18,907 nucleotides of DNA from DASZCR01 sp035942915 (GCA_035942915.1 DASZCR010000113.1:1-18907); one strand, 5' to 3'; shown: positions 7,956-15,117, counted from the stretch's first letter. Notes: generated by a model not told the origin, from the letters alone. Numbers and translations: made by a program.

Positions 7956-8318
7956 GTGCCGAGAGAGATTAGCGAAATTATCGGACGCGACGGGCGGGGT
8001 ATTCCAGTCTACCGCGCACTGCGCGCGCTGCTCTGCCGCGACTGCGGGGAGTTTATCAACGAAGGCGCGCTCTTTTCGCGCTGGCCTCTGACGCAGGGCG
8101 GCCTGCGCATCCTTCCGCGCTGCCGCAAATGCGTGCCGCTGGATTTCTCCGAAGAGACACCTGCCCAAAATTCCACGCTCGTCGATACCTTGCTCGACGC
8201 GCGCGACGAGACAGACGCTCAGGAGACACCGCCACCGCAGCAGGAGAGAATCCGCGAAGAGGTCTCCAAACGACTCAGCCCGGCACTCAGGCGCACGCGC
8301 CGCCCGCAAGGCCAATAA
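7956..8318 (+). CDS. Small protein with CxxC-x25-CxxC zinc-ribbon-like motif, function unknown
   Basis: I do not recognise this 120-aa family. Residues 20-60 contain Cys27-x2-Cys30 and Cys56-x2-Cys59, typical of a treble-clef or zinc-ribbon fold binding one metal ion. The segment around it (YRALRALLCRDC, RILPRCRKC) looks like a compact folded domain. Residues 65-120 are acidic and then basic (LRRTRRPQ) and probably disordered. There is no signal peptide, so it is cytoplasmic. The GTG start is the only sensible one, since there is no internal Met. The opposite-strand ORF covering it lacks comparable features. It could be a small nucleic-acid-binding or adaptor protein, but nothing here decides that. 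Confidence 0.68.
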   Translation: MPREISEIIGRDGRGIPVYRALRALLCRDCGEFINEGALFSRWPLTQGGLRILPRCRKCVPLDFSEETPAQNSTLVDTLLDARDETDAQETPPPQQERIREEVSKRLSPALRRTRRPQGQ

Positions 8319-8411
8319 CAACCTTCATCTCCTTTGCGCCTCCGGCCATCGCCCGCGTGACGATTCAGTCTCATGCGTGAGGCGACGGGGGGCGCAAAGA
8401 AAGGGCTTGTC

Positions 8412-9326
8412 ATGAATCTTAAACTTACGGTCTCCCTGTTGATGCTGTTGCTCGTGCTGCCCTGCGTCGCTCACTCGCAGACGCCTGCGCCGACTCCGAC
8501 GCCCGCACCCTCTCCGCCCGCGTCCGAAATCTTTGTCGCCTCTCTCGACGCACGCGGCGATAGTCTGAAGGTCGGCGCTCCCAAGAGCATCACCACATGG
8601 CGCGGTTACAACAACCAACCCTCGTTCCTCAGCGACGGCCGCGCCCTGCTCTACACTTCAATCAGAGCCGACGGACAGGCCGACATCTATCGACACGACC
8701 TGCACACAGGCGACAGCATGCGCCTGACAGAGACGACTGAGAGCGAGTATTCTCCGACGCAAACGCCCGATGGAAGATTCTTCTCAGTCATCCGCGTCGA
8801 ACGCGACGGCACGCAGCGGCTCTGGAAGTTTCCGCTCGGTGGCGGTCAGCCGACGCTCGTGCTCGAACGAATCAAACCCGTCGGTTATCACGCCTGGATA
8901 GACGCGCGCCGCCTTGCACTCTTCGTCCTCGGCGAACCCAACACGCTGCAACTCGCAGACACCCGGACGCAGCAAGGCCAAACGCTTGCACAGAACATCG
9001 GCCGCTCGATTCACCGCGTCCCGCGCAGCAACCGCTTCAGCTTCGTCCATAAGGTTTCTGAATCCGAATGGCTCATCAAAACCTACGACACGCGGACGCG
9101 TGCAATTGAGACTCTCGTGCGCACGCTGCCCGCGAGCGAAGACTATGCGTGGACGCCGCGCGGCGTGCTGCTGATGGCGAAAGACTCGAAGCTCTTTCAA
9201 CTAGACCCGGTGCGCGAACGCGAGTGGCGCGAAGTGGCAGACTTCGCCGCGCAAGGCATCGGGCGCATTACGCGCATCGCCGTTAGCCGGCGTGGCGACC
9301 GCGTGGCCTTTGTCGTCCAGAGATAA
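8412..9326 (+). CDS. Exported TolB-like (PD40) beta-propeller protein
   Basis: The 304-aa product has a Sec signal peptide (1-22, cleavage near AHS-Q) and a Pro/Thr/Ala linker (24-38). The rest is blades of the WD40-like PD40 type: about 66-100 (PSFLSDGRALLYTS), 108-145 (PTQTPDGRFFSV), 158-185, 243-266 and 286-303 (IAVSRRGDRVAFV). Such domains occur in TolB and in many periplasmic or surface proteins and mostly mediate protein binding; no catalytic domain is attached. The ATG at 8412 is chosen because AAAGGG lies 6 bases upstream and the signal peptide begins there. The in-frame ATG at 8373 has no ribosome site and would add 13 residues in front of the signal peptide. It follows the zinc-ribbon gene by 93 bp on the same strand and may share its transcript. 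Confidence 0.8.
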   Translation: MNLKLTVSLLMLLLVLPCVAHSQTPAPTPTPAPSPPASEIFVASLDARGDSLKVGAPKSITTWRGYNNQPSFLSDGRALLYTSIRADGQADIYRHDLHTGDSMRLTETTESEYSPTQTPDGRFFSVIRVERDGTQRLWKFPLGGGQPTLVLERIKPVGYHAWIDARRLALFVLGEPNTLQLADTRTQQGQTLAQNIGRSIHRVPRSNRFSFVHKVSESEWLIKTYDTRTRAIETLVRTLPASEDYAWTPRGVLLMAKDSKLFQLDPVREREWREVADFAAQGIGRITRIAVSRRGDRVAFVVQR

Positions 9327-9361
9327 AATTTCAGTCCGCCCTTTGGCAGAGGGCGGACTGA
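9324..9361 (-). terminator. Intrinsic terminator between convergent genes
   Basis: A perfect 12-bp inverted repeat (TCAGTCCGCCCT at 9331-9342, AGGGCGGACTGA at 9350-9361) has a 7-nt loop. Read on the minus strand it is followed by AATTTTAT, so it best fits termination of the AraC-type gene transcript. On the plus strand no T-run follows, but the stem directly after the propeller gene stop may still stabilise or stop that transcript. Confidence 0.7.
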
Positions 9362-9431
9362 AGAGGAAGGCGGCGAGGGATTGGGGATTGGTTTGGCGGG
9401 ATGGGCTTGGGTGAGGTGGTTCGGCTCTTTC

Positions 9432-9480
9432 GGGCAATCTCTCTCGATTCGGCTGCCGTGCGTGGTTGGTCAGATTGCCC
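9432..9480. repeat. 9-bp inverted repeat in the spacer downstream of the AraC-type gene
   Basis: GGGCAATCT at 9432-9440 is perfectly complementary to AGATTGCCC at 9472-9480, with a 31-nt loop. It lies between the AraC-type stop codon (9495) and the strong terminator at 9331-9361. The adjacent stretch 9379-9421 is G/T-rich with several GGG runs and could form a two-layer quadruplex. No gene is visible in 9362-9494. Confidence 0.4.
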
Positions 9481-9494
9481 CGCCGAAAACTGTT

Positions 9495-9995
9495 CTAATC
9501 TTTGTGCTCTCCCGCGCGTTGAGAGTGGCGCAACTCCTGTGCGGGTGCGTGTCTGGTCTCGTGTGTCGCGGTGGCGGAAGCGGCGGCGGCGTTGGCGCGC
9601 GGCTGCTCGGCTCGAAGTGAGCTTCTGTATCTGGTCGGCGTGTCGCCGTAGGCACGCTTGAAGTCTTTGACGAAGTGGCTCTGGTCGCTCATGCCGACCT
9701 TGTTGATGACCTCCTTGACGCTGAGCACGGTCGATTCCAACAGACGCCGTGCCTCCTCCATGCGAATCGACTTGAGGAACTGTGCGGGCGGTTTGCCCGT
9801 CTCGTTCTTGAAGAGGTGGCAGAGATGCCAGACCGAAAGCTGGACGGAGTCGGCCAGTTTGCCGAGCGTCAACTCGCGGTGATAGTTGTCGCGCATGAGC
9901 GCAATCACTTTTCGCACGCGCGGGTCTTGCGCTTCCTCGTCCGGCGTCGTCGTCAACGCGCTCACTTCGCTCTCGCCTGTGTTCTTCAACGTCAT
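9495..9995 (-). CDS. AraC-type DNA-binding protein without a sensor domain
   Basis: The 166-aa product is almost only an AraC/XylS DNA-binding domain. The first HTH lies at about residues 41-66 (ELTLGKLADSVQLSVWHLCH) and the second at about 92-117 (SVKEVINKVGMSDQSHFVKD), followed by the usual TPTRYR ending at about 119-124. A polar, Ala/Thr-rich tail of about 40 residues closes the chain. There is no N-terminal ligand-binding domain, so it resembles SoxS/MarA-sized members whose activity depends on their amount. The ATG at 9995 is chosen because GGAG lies 7 bases upstream; in-frame ATGs at 10031 and 10073 would give 178 or 192 aa and lack a good ribosome site. Targets are unknown. Confidence 0.82.
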   Translation of the reverse strand: MTLKNTGESEVSALTTTPDEEAQDPRVRKVIALMRDNYHRELTLGKLADSVQLSVWHLCHLFKNETGKPPAQFLKSIRMEEARRLLESTVLSVKEVINKVGMSDQSHFVKDFKRAYGDTPTRYRSSLRAEQPRANAAAASATATHETRHAPAQELRHSQRAGEHKD

Positions 9996-10110
9996 GGCTC
10001 TGCTCCGCTCGCCCCCTCGTGCGACCTTCATGCCTGCGTTCGCATTTGTTTCACGTGATGCAACACGTCTCATCTACGCAACACAGAGCATAAACCGAAG
10101 TGACGGTGGC

Positions 10111-10143
10111 AGCAATCAAAATCAGTTGGCAGATTTTGTTGCT
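10111..10143. repeat. AT-rich imperfect hairpin upstream of the AraC-type gene
   Basis: AGCAATCAAAATC (10111-10123) pairs with GATTTTGTTGCT (10132-10143) with a single bulged base and an 8-nt loop. It lies about 115 bp upstream of the AraC-type start codon and about 140 bp after the subtilase stop codon. It could be an operator, a weak terminator or a transcript-stabilising stem. It stands out as AT-rich against GC-rich surroundings. Confidence 0.5.
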
Positions 10144-10178
10144 CTTTCGGCGAGAGTTGTCGTTGAGGCCGTAAAAGT

Positions 10179-10255
10179 TGTAGGGGCAGGGCTTGTCCTC
10201 CCGCCCGTCTTCAGGTTTGAGAAAGACGGACGGCGGACTTGTCCCTGCCCCGACA
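10179..10255. repeat. 77-bp palindromic element (REP/MITE-like)
   Basis: Two 31-nt arms (10179-10209 and 10225-10255) form a long imperfect inverted repeat around a 15-nt loop. The outer ends TGTAGGGGCAGGG and CCCTGCCCCGACA pair at 12 of 13 positions, and the inner ends CCGTC and GACGG also pair. The core carries CTTGTCC in one arm and ACTTGTCC in the other. Elements with GGGGCAGGG...CCCTGCCCC ends are typical of dispersed non-coding palindromes in bacteria. It contains no ORF. It lies 25 bp beyond the subtilase stop codon and may also act as a transcript 3' end. Confidence 0.6.
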
Positions 10256-10279
10256 GTTATGGTGTGCGGTCAGCCCTAT

Positions 10280-13200
10280 CTATTGCGCGAGTTTGACGGT
10301 GCGCGTCAGCGGGTTGACCGTGAACTTGAGCACGCTCTGGACGGCGTTCGTCGTCGAGATGCCGAGCGTGCTCTCTTGATTGGTTGTGCCGCCGCCTCCG
10401 CCGCCCGCCTGCATCGTGTCTGTGCCGCTGCTCGAAGTCCCGGTTGCCGTGCCCGGCAGGAATGCTGTGACGACGGCTGTGAACTGGAACATCTCTGCAT
10501 TGGGGTTCCTGAACTTCAGACGCTTGGCGCTGCTCGTCTCGCCGGGCGCGAAGTCCGAGCCGAAGCCGTTCGAGTAGTCGAACGTGGCGGGCGATTGCGT
10601 TGTGCCTTCGCCGGAGTTGTCTGCGTTGGCGACGCGGACGGTTCCGCTGCCCGACTGAATCGCGGTAATCGTGAAACGCAGCGGCGGGTAGATGGTCGTC
10701 CCCGTCGATTTGTTACGGAGCGTCTGGTCATACTGCGTGACGCCGCCTGCGAAGCTGAGTGTGCCGTCAACGATGGCCGCCTGAATCAGGGAGGTCACGT
10801 CGGCCGCCGTGCGCCGTTCGACCGTGATGCTCTCGACGTTACTCGGCGGTGTCACGTAGAAGCCGATGCGACCATCCGTGATGGAGCGGACGCGATAGCT
10901 GCGCGTGCCGTTGGCGACACCCGTGAAGTCTGCGCTCGTCGCGTTGCCGTCCAACTCGCGCACGACCGCGTAGTTCGTCCCGTCGGTCGATTCCTCAACT
11001 TCGTACTTTAAGACGTTGCCTTGCGGCTGCCAGCGCACGGTGTAGTTGCCGTCGTAATCGAGACGGCGACCGTCGGCTTCCGTGAAGTCGCTGGCAAGGG
11101 CTTGCACGACGGGCGGCGAGCCGCCGAGCGATTGCGTGCTGGTCAAGGTGAAGTCGGTCGGCCCGTTCGCCCAACCGATGACGCGGTAGAGATACTGGCC
11201 TCCGCGATTGACGTTAACGCTGATGTGTTCGGGGCCGCCGCTATTGCCGGAACTGTCAATCTCGTTGCCGTCCGGGTCGAAGAGCACGAGGTCGAGGTCT
11301 GGGATGCCCTGCCCCGTCGTGTCCTCGAACTCAAGCGTCGCCTCAATCTTCAAGGCCGCATCGCTGACGTTGACGGAGCGTTCCTCGTAAGTGACACCGG
11401 AGGCGACGTAGACGCCCGTGTCGCGCTGCACGCCCGCGTCGGCGGCGAGCACAGTGCCCGTGAAGGTTTCGGTCGTCGAAGAACCGATGGTGTCGGACGG
11501 GACGGTCGGCGTCGCCTTGAGATACATCGGCATCCGCAGACGTTCGTTACTGTCGGCGCGGCTGGCGACGACGTACCACTGCAACTGCAACGGAGCGGAA
11601 GTATCGCGGACGGTGTTGCCGTCGAGCGTGACGGAAGCGGTAAAGGTTGCGCTGCCTCCGGCGGGCACCTGCACGCTCGCGGGGCTGACGAAAGCCTTGA
11701 CGCCGTCGCGGTCGAAGAAGCGGTTGTTGGCGACCGAGAGGTTGTAGGTTCCGCCCTGCCCTGAGGTATCGCGGATGGTGACGGTGATGCTGCGCGTGTT
11801 GGCGACGCGGTTGTTGATAATCGGCAACTCGCCGAACGAATGGCTGGCGAGGATGCCCGGCGTCTCGATGCCGTCTCCCTCGACGCCCATCAGCGCCTTC
11901 GCCTTGATGGCGGCCGTCACGTCGATAAGTCCGCCGCCCTGGTCGATGATGGAATCGGAGGCCGCGCCGTCGGCCTTCGCCGCGCCCGTCGAACTGCGCA
12001 GGTTGGTCGCCGTGTTAATCAGCGCGGCGCGAATCATGTCGGGCGTGTAGTTGAGATGCGCCTGTTTGACGAGCGCCGCTGCGCCCGCGACGTGCGGGCC
12101 GGAGAAGCTCGTACCGTTGGCGTGGATGTAGCCGGTCGGGTCGAACATCGTGCCCGTGTTGGTATCGGCCGAGCCGACGCGGACGGTCGCGCCGAGGATG
12201 GCGACGCCCGGTGCGGTCACGTCAGGCTTCACCTGTCCGAGTCCCTGCACGGGGCCGCGCGAGGAGAAGTCGGCCATCTGCGGCGTGAAGAGCAGTTCGT
12301 TGTTGATGCGTATCTTGTGCGTCGAGACCGTGCCGACGGCCGACGAACTGAGCAGCGAGAGGAGATATTCGCCGTTGGCCTTCGAGATGCCGACGATGGG
12401 CACGGTCGAGGCGCGTGCGGTTGCGGCCGTCAACTCGCCGTCAATGTTGTTGTAGAAGACGACGGCGATAGCGCCTTTGGCGGCAGCCCACGCAGCCTTC
12501 GTCGCAAACAGTCCCGTCCCGGCGGCGACGGGCGAAGCATCGGGCGTGTTGATGGTGCTGCCGCGCGCAATCAGCGCGATGCGACCGCTCACGGAGTTGG
12601 GCATCGCGTCGGGCGTCTCGGCCATACCGCAGTTGACGTAGTTCTGCACCACGTCTGCCGGGACTCCGGCGCTGCCTTCCATCTGATTGGCGATGATGCC
12701 GCTGCGACCGCCGATGACATCAATCGTATTCGAGCCGCCGGCAGGTTCGTTGTTCGCGGCGACGGCGATGACGTGGCGGCCTGCGGCCGGTGAGCCGACG
12801 GTGTTCTCGCCGGGGCCGGAGTTACCGGCGGAGGCGACGACCGTCGTGCCGAGCAGCGCGGCGTTGCTGGCGGCCACGGCGCTCGCATCGTCGGGGCCAC
12901 CCTCGCCGCCGAGTGAAAGGTTGATGACGTGCGCGACCGGTTTCGGTTGCAGCGTCAATGTGAGCGGGCTGACGGCGTCTTCAATCGCAAGGATGGTCGA
13001 AGTCTCGACGCAGTTGCCGACTGCGGTGCAGACCTTGTAGCCCATCAGTCGAGCCTGCGGTGCAACGCCGTGAATGGCCTTGTCGTCGAGCGTGCCGGGC
13101 AGCTTGTCCGCGCCGGGGGCGAAGCCGCGATAGCCTGCCGCGTCGGAAGCGGCGTGCGAGCCGTGACCGTAATCGTCGAGCAGACCGCCCGTGAAGGAGA

Positions 13201-13897
13201 GATAGTAGATAACTTTCTTGTTCGTGTTGAGTCCGGCGACCGGCGGCGCAACGCCGAGACGCGGGGGCGTCGGGTCGCCGCCGAACATCTCGTGCTTCCA
13301 GTCGATGCCCGTGTCGAGGACGGCGACGTTGATGCCCTGTCCCTCGAAGCCTTCGCGGTGGTCGTCGTCGGCGGTCAACTCTTTGACCTGCCCGTAGGAC
13401 GCGGGCGCATTGACGTACTCGACGCTCTTCTCAAGCTGGACTCTGAGAGTCTTGTTCGGATGGACGCGCTTGACCTGCGGCATGGCCTTGATGGCCGCTA
13501 CGGACGTGGCCGGGACTTTCAACGCGACCGCATTAAGGACGAGCGTGAAGCGATAGGGGGCGTTGGCCGCGACGTTGCCCTGATAGTCAGGGATATCGAC
13601 CGACTCGACCTGAAAGGCGACGCCGCGCTGTGTGAGCGCCGCAAGGAAGCTGTCCTGCGCGGCGCGCAGGCCGTCTCGATAGGCTTGAAGCTGTTCGTCC
13701 GAAATGGCACGCCCCTCTCTGGCGGCTCTGGCTTTGTAGACTGCGCCCGGCTCGTCTTTGAATTCGACGATGACGGACGACAGCGTGGTGGCCGCGTCGG
13801 CCTCCGTGCCCTCACCGCTCAGGTAGCGGACGCCGCCCACGACGAGCGCCAGCACCATCGCCTGAATGATTGCGAACTTGATTAGCCGATTCGACAT
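10280..13897 (-). CDS. Large secreted S8 subtilase with PA insert and Ig-like/PPC C-terminal domains
   Basis: The 1205-aa product begins with a signal or anchor helix (8-26). A propeptide of the I9 type covers about 40-155 (VIVEFKDEPG, VKRVHPNKTLRV). The S8 domain contains Asp195 (AVLDTGID), His245 (GHGSHAAS), Asn359 (SAGNSGPG) and Ser597 (NGTSFSGPHVAG), all intact. A PA (protease-associated) insertion lies at about 400-530, between Asn359 and Ser597, as in cucumisin/C5a-peptidase relatives. After the catalytic domain come beta-sandwich segments: about 685-800, a PPC-like domain at about 810-918 (LDLVLFDPDGNEID), an Fn3-like domain at about 943-1028 and another beta domain at about 1030-1150. 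A Gly-rich linker (1165-1170) and a short tail end the chain. It has no SLH module. The ATG at 13897 follows CAGGAGAGAG, a good ribosome site. It is probably a surface or secreted endopeptidase. Confidence 0.94.
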   Translation of the reverse strand: MSNRLIKFAIIQAMVLALVVGGVRYLSGEGTEADAATTLSSVIVEFKDEPGAVYKARAAREGRAISDEQLQAYRDGLRAAQDSFLAALTQRGVAFQVESVDIPDYQGNVAANAPYRFTLVLNAVALKVPATSVAAIKAMPQVKRVHPNKTLRVQLEKSVEYVNAPASYGQVKELTADDDHREGFEGQGINVAVLDTGIDWKHEMFGGDPTPPRLGVAPPVAGLNTNKKVIYYLSFTGGLLDDYGHGSHAASDAAGYRGFAPGADKLPGTLDDKAIHGVAPQARLMGYKVCTAVGNCVETSTILAIEDAVSPLTLTLQPKPVAHVINLSLGGEGGPDDASAVAASNAALLGTTVVASAGNSGPGENTVGSPAAGRHVIAVAANNEPAGGSNTIDVIGGRSGIIANQMEGSAGVPADVVQNYVNCGMAETPDAMPNSVSGRIALIARGSTINTPDASPVAAGTGLFATKAAWAAAKGAIAVVFYNNIDGELTAATARASTVPIVGISKANGEYLLSLLSSSAVGTVSTHKIRINNELLFTPQMADFSSRGPVQGLGQVKPDVTAPGVAILGATVRVGSADTNTGTMFDPTGYIHANGTSFSGPHVAGAAALVKQAHLNYTPDMIRAALINTATNLRSSTGAAKADGAASDSIIDQGGGLIDVTAAIKAKALMGVEGDGIETPGILASHSFGELPIINNRVANTRSITVTIRDTSGQGGTYNLSVANNRFFDRDGVKAFVSPASVQVPAGGSATFTASVTLDGNTVRDTSAPLQLQWYVVASRADSNERLRMPMYLKATPTVPSDTIGSSTTETFTGTVLAADAGVQRDTGVYVASGVTYEERSVNVSDAALKIEATLEFEDTTGQGIPDLDLVLFDPDGNEIDSSGNSGGPEHISVNVNRGGQYLYRVIGWANGPTDFTLTSTQSLGGSPPVVQALASDFTEADGRRLDYDGNYTVRWQPQGNVLKYEVEESTDGTNYAVVRELDGNATSADFTGVANGTRSYRVRSITDGRIGFYVTPPSNVESITVERRTAADVTSLIQAAIVDGTLSFAGGVTQYDQTLRNKSTGTTIYPPLRFTITAIQSGSGTVRVANADNSGEGTTQSPATFDYSNGFGSDFAPGETSSAKRLKFRNPNAEMFQFTAVVTAFLPGTATGTSSSGTDTMQAGGGGGGTTNQESTLGISTTNAVQSVLKFTVNPLTRTVKLAQ

Positions 13898-13977
13898 GAC
13901 TTTCTCTCTCCTGATGGTAATCGGTCAGTTAATTCTCGCGAGGTTGAAAAAGCTTGCGCGGGTCGGGAATTCACTAT

Positions 13978-14181
13978 CTATTCGCCGAACATCTCGGCCA
14001 GCAAACGCGTCATCGAGGCGGCGAACTCCGTGCGCGTGACGCTGCGCGTCGGCTCGAAGCGCGGCCCCGGCACAAGGAGGAGCCGGCCGGGCGCGACCTC
14101 GCGCATGGCGGCCGCCTCAGCCTTGAGCAATCCTTTGTCGAGCGCGATTGGGAGAGCGAAAAGAACCTGTAGCCGTTTCAT
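13978..14181 (-). CDS. Small ORF resembling a single SLH module, possibly a gene remnant
   Basis: The 67-aa product aligns by eye with the last SLH module of the subtilase at 63-3065. IALDKGLLKAEA matches TAIERGLIATED, and FEPTRSVTRTEFAASMTRLL matches FRPQQPFTRADLARALVRI, with both chains ending in a similar short tail. Between these blocks is a 17-residue insertion. No signal peptide is obvious. The ATG at 14181 has AGGAG 10 bases upstream, and an in-frame stop at 14203-14205 shows that it is not the visible end of a longer frame. It lies 80 bp before the SLH-less subtilase on the same strand. It may be the leftover 3' end of a lost SLH protein, or a short expressed anchor. Confidence 0.5.
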   Translation of the reverse strand: MKRLQVLFALPIALDKGLLKAEAAAMREVAPGRLLLVPGPRFEPTRSVTRTEFAASMTRLLAEMFGE

Positions 14182-14271
14182 GTCCTCTGGTCTCCTGCGA
14201 CATCAGCGCCGAAGCGTCGTTTCGCGTGGAAGTCTTGAACCGTTTTTCGTGAGTACAGGATATGAAAGGGG

Positions 14272-14289
14272 TTTGAGGAAAACTTGAGG
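14272..14289 (-). promoter_or_regulatory. SARP/BTAD-type direct-repeat operator, proximal copy
   Basis: On the + strand TTTGAGG (14272-14278) and CTTGAGG (14283-14289) are separated by AAAA, an 11-bp period. The site is 91-108 bp upstream of the ATG at 14181, close to the distance of the equivalent site from the orphan ATPase start (79-96 bp). A third partial copy, TTGAGA, follows at 14291. Possible -10 boxes on the minus strand (TATCCT, TACTCA) are poor. The binding protein is inferred to be the BTAD regulator. Confidence 0.5.
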
Positions 14290-14357
14290 CTTGAGAGATT
14301 TTTTCGACGCGTCGGGGCGCACGAAAAAGTGCTTTAATCTTCAACAACTTGCGGAGA

Positions 14358-14375
14358 CTTGAGGAAACCTTGAGC
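14358..14375 (-). promoter_or_regulatory. SARP/BTAD-type direct-repeat operator, distal copy
   Basis: On the + strand CTTGAGG (14358-14364) and CTTGAGC (14369-14375) are separated by AAAC, again an 11-bp period. A degenerate further copy (CTTGCGG) starts at 14348, 10 bp before. It lies 86 bp from the proximal copy, near eight helical turns, so both could face the same side of the DNA. It lies between the terminator of the lipoprotein operon and the SLH ORF. The 366-bp span 14182-14547 contains these sites and the terminator but no other gene that I can support. Confidence 0.5.
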
Positions 14376-14386
14376 CGCGCTTTAGT

Positions 14387-14416
14387 AAAAAAAAGTTTCA
14401 CGCCGGAGAGGCGTGA
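14387..14416 (-). terminator. Rho-independent terminator of the parvulin/membrane-protein operon
   Basis: Read on the minus strand, TCACGCC and GGCGTGA form a 7-bp stem (14398-14416) with a 5-nt loop, followed by AAC and a run of eight T (the A-run at 14387-14394 on the + strand). It lies about 130 bp after the parvulin stop codon at 14548. It is the most textbook-like terminator in the window. Confidence 0.8.
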
Positions 14417-14547
14417 GGCGCTCAGCAGGCAGTTGCTTCAAGGGTGTCGGGCTTGTGTGTGAGGTGGTTTTAAGTTGCGGGAAAGCGGGCACGCAGTTTG
14501 TCTGTCAGGAAGGGTTCGTTGATGCGGACTTTGGCTTTGCGGCGCGC

Positions 14548-15033
14548 TTATTGGAGCCAGTCGCTCAACGGTTCGGCCTCGCGCGGTGCGAAGAGGCGCG
14601 GGCGAATCTCCGTCGTCGCTTCGTCCAACGTGAGCGTGCGCGCACGTTCACGCGCCGCGACGCGGATGATGTGAAAGCCGTATTCAGTTGTCACGACCCG
14701 GCTCCTCTCACCGGCTTTGAGAGCGAAGGCCGCTTCGTCGAGAGCGCGCGTGTGAGTGTCGCGCGCAAAGAGACCGAGGTCGCCGCCGCGCTCGCGCGTG
14801 CCCTCGTCGTCGGAGTGTGCGCGTGCGAGAGACGCGAAGTCTGCGCCCGTTGCGACGGCCTGCCGACGCAGCTCTTCGGCGCGTGCGCGACGCTTCGCCA
14901 TCTCATCGCGCCCTTCAACGACGGCGACGACGGGCGGCAAGGCCGCGCCGTCCGCCTTACTTGCCGAGGCTGACGGCGAGCCGTCTTCGCACGCGCACGC
15001 GGCGAGCAGCAGGCACGCGGCGAGCGCACGCAT
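14548..15033 (-). CDS. Parvulin-type (PpiC/SurA-like) peptidyl-prolyl isomerase lipoprotein
   Basis: The 161-aa product has a lipoprotein signal (LLLAAC, lipid-attachment Cys13) and a short Ser/Ala linker. Residues 43-130 form a parvulin-like domain: the helix EMAKRRARAEELRR, GADFASLARAHSDDEGTRERGGDLG (about 63-87), the LKAGERSRVVTTEYGFHIIRV segment (105-125) and a C-terminal extension. Parvulins assist folding of exported proteins by proline isomerisation. The first strand, normally xxxHIL with a conserved active-site His, reads VVAVVEGRD here, so that residue is missing while the second His (His121, GFHII) remains. It may be a weak isomerase or a chaperone only. The ATG at 15033 has AAAGG 7 bases upstream and starts the signal sequence; an upstream ATG at 15078 would add 15 residues. 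It lies 84 bp after the preceding membrane-protein gene. Confidence 0.85.
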   Translation of the reverse strand: MRALAACLLLAACACEDGSPSASASKADGAALPPVVAVVEGRDEMAKRRARAEELRRQAVATGADFASLARAHSDDEGTRERGGDLGLFARDTHTRALDEAAFALKAGERSRVVTTEYGFHIIRVAARERARTLTLDEATTEIRPRLFAPREAEPLSDWLQ

Positions 15034-15117
15034 CAGCAAGCCTTTCAGACAAAGAAAAAGCGGCACGTCTTGCGACATGCCGCGATTCTAGCACAGCGAT
15101 TTTCGCCTCTCCGGTGC

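Noticed and set aside
7896..8321. 141-aa minus-strand frame opposite the zinc-ribbon-like gene
   Set aside because: It has no motif or ribosome site, while the plus frame has paired CxxC motifs and a good -10 box.
9772..9777. Additional TTGAGG copies (also at 3260-3265, 10163-10168 and, on the minus strand, 3204-3209)
   Set aside because: Each lacks a partner 11 bp away, and the one at 9772 is inside a coding region, so they are not called operators.
11840..12793. Long plus-strand frames opposite the second subtilase (also 10193-11011, 11021-11764 and 12929-13885)
   Set aside because: These are GC-bias shadows: Arg/Ala/Asp-rich, without recognisable domains, and opposite a gene with clear catalytic motifs.
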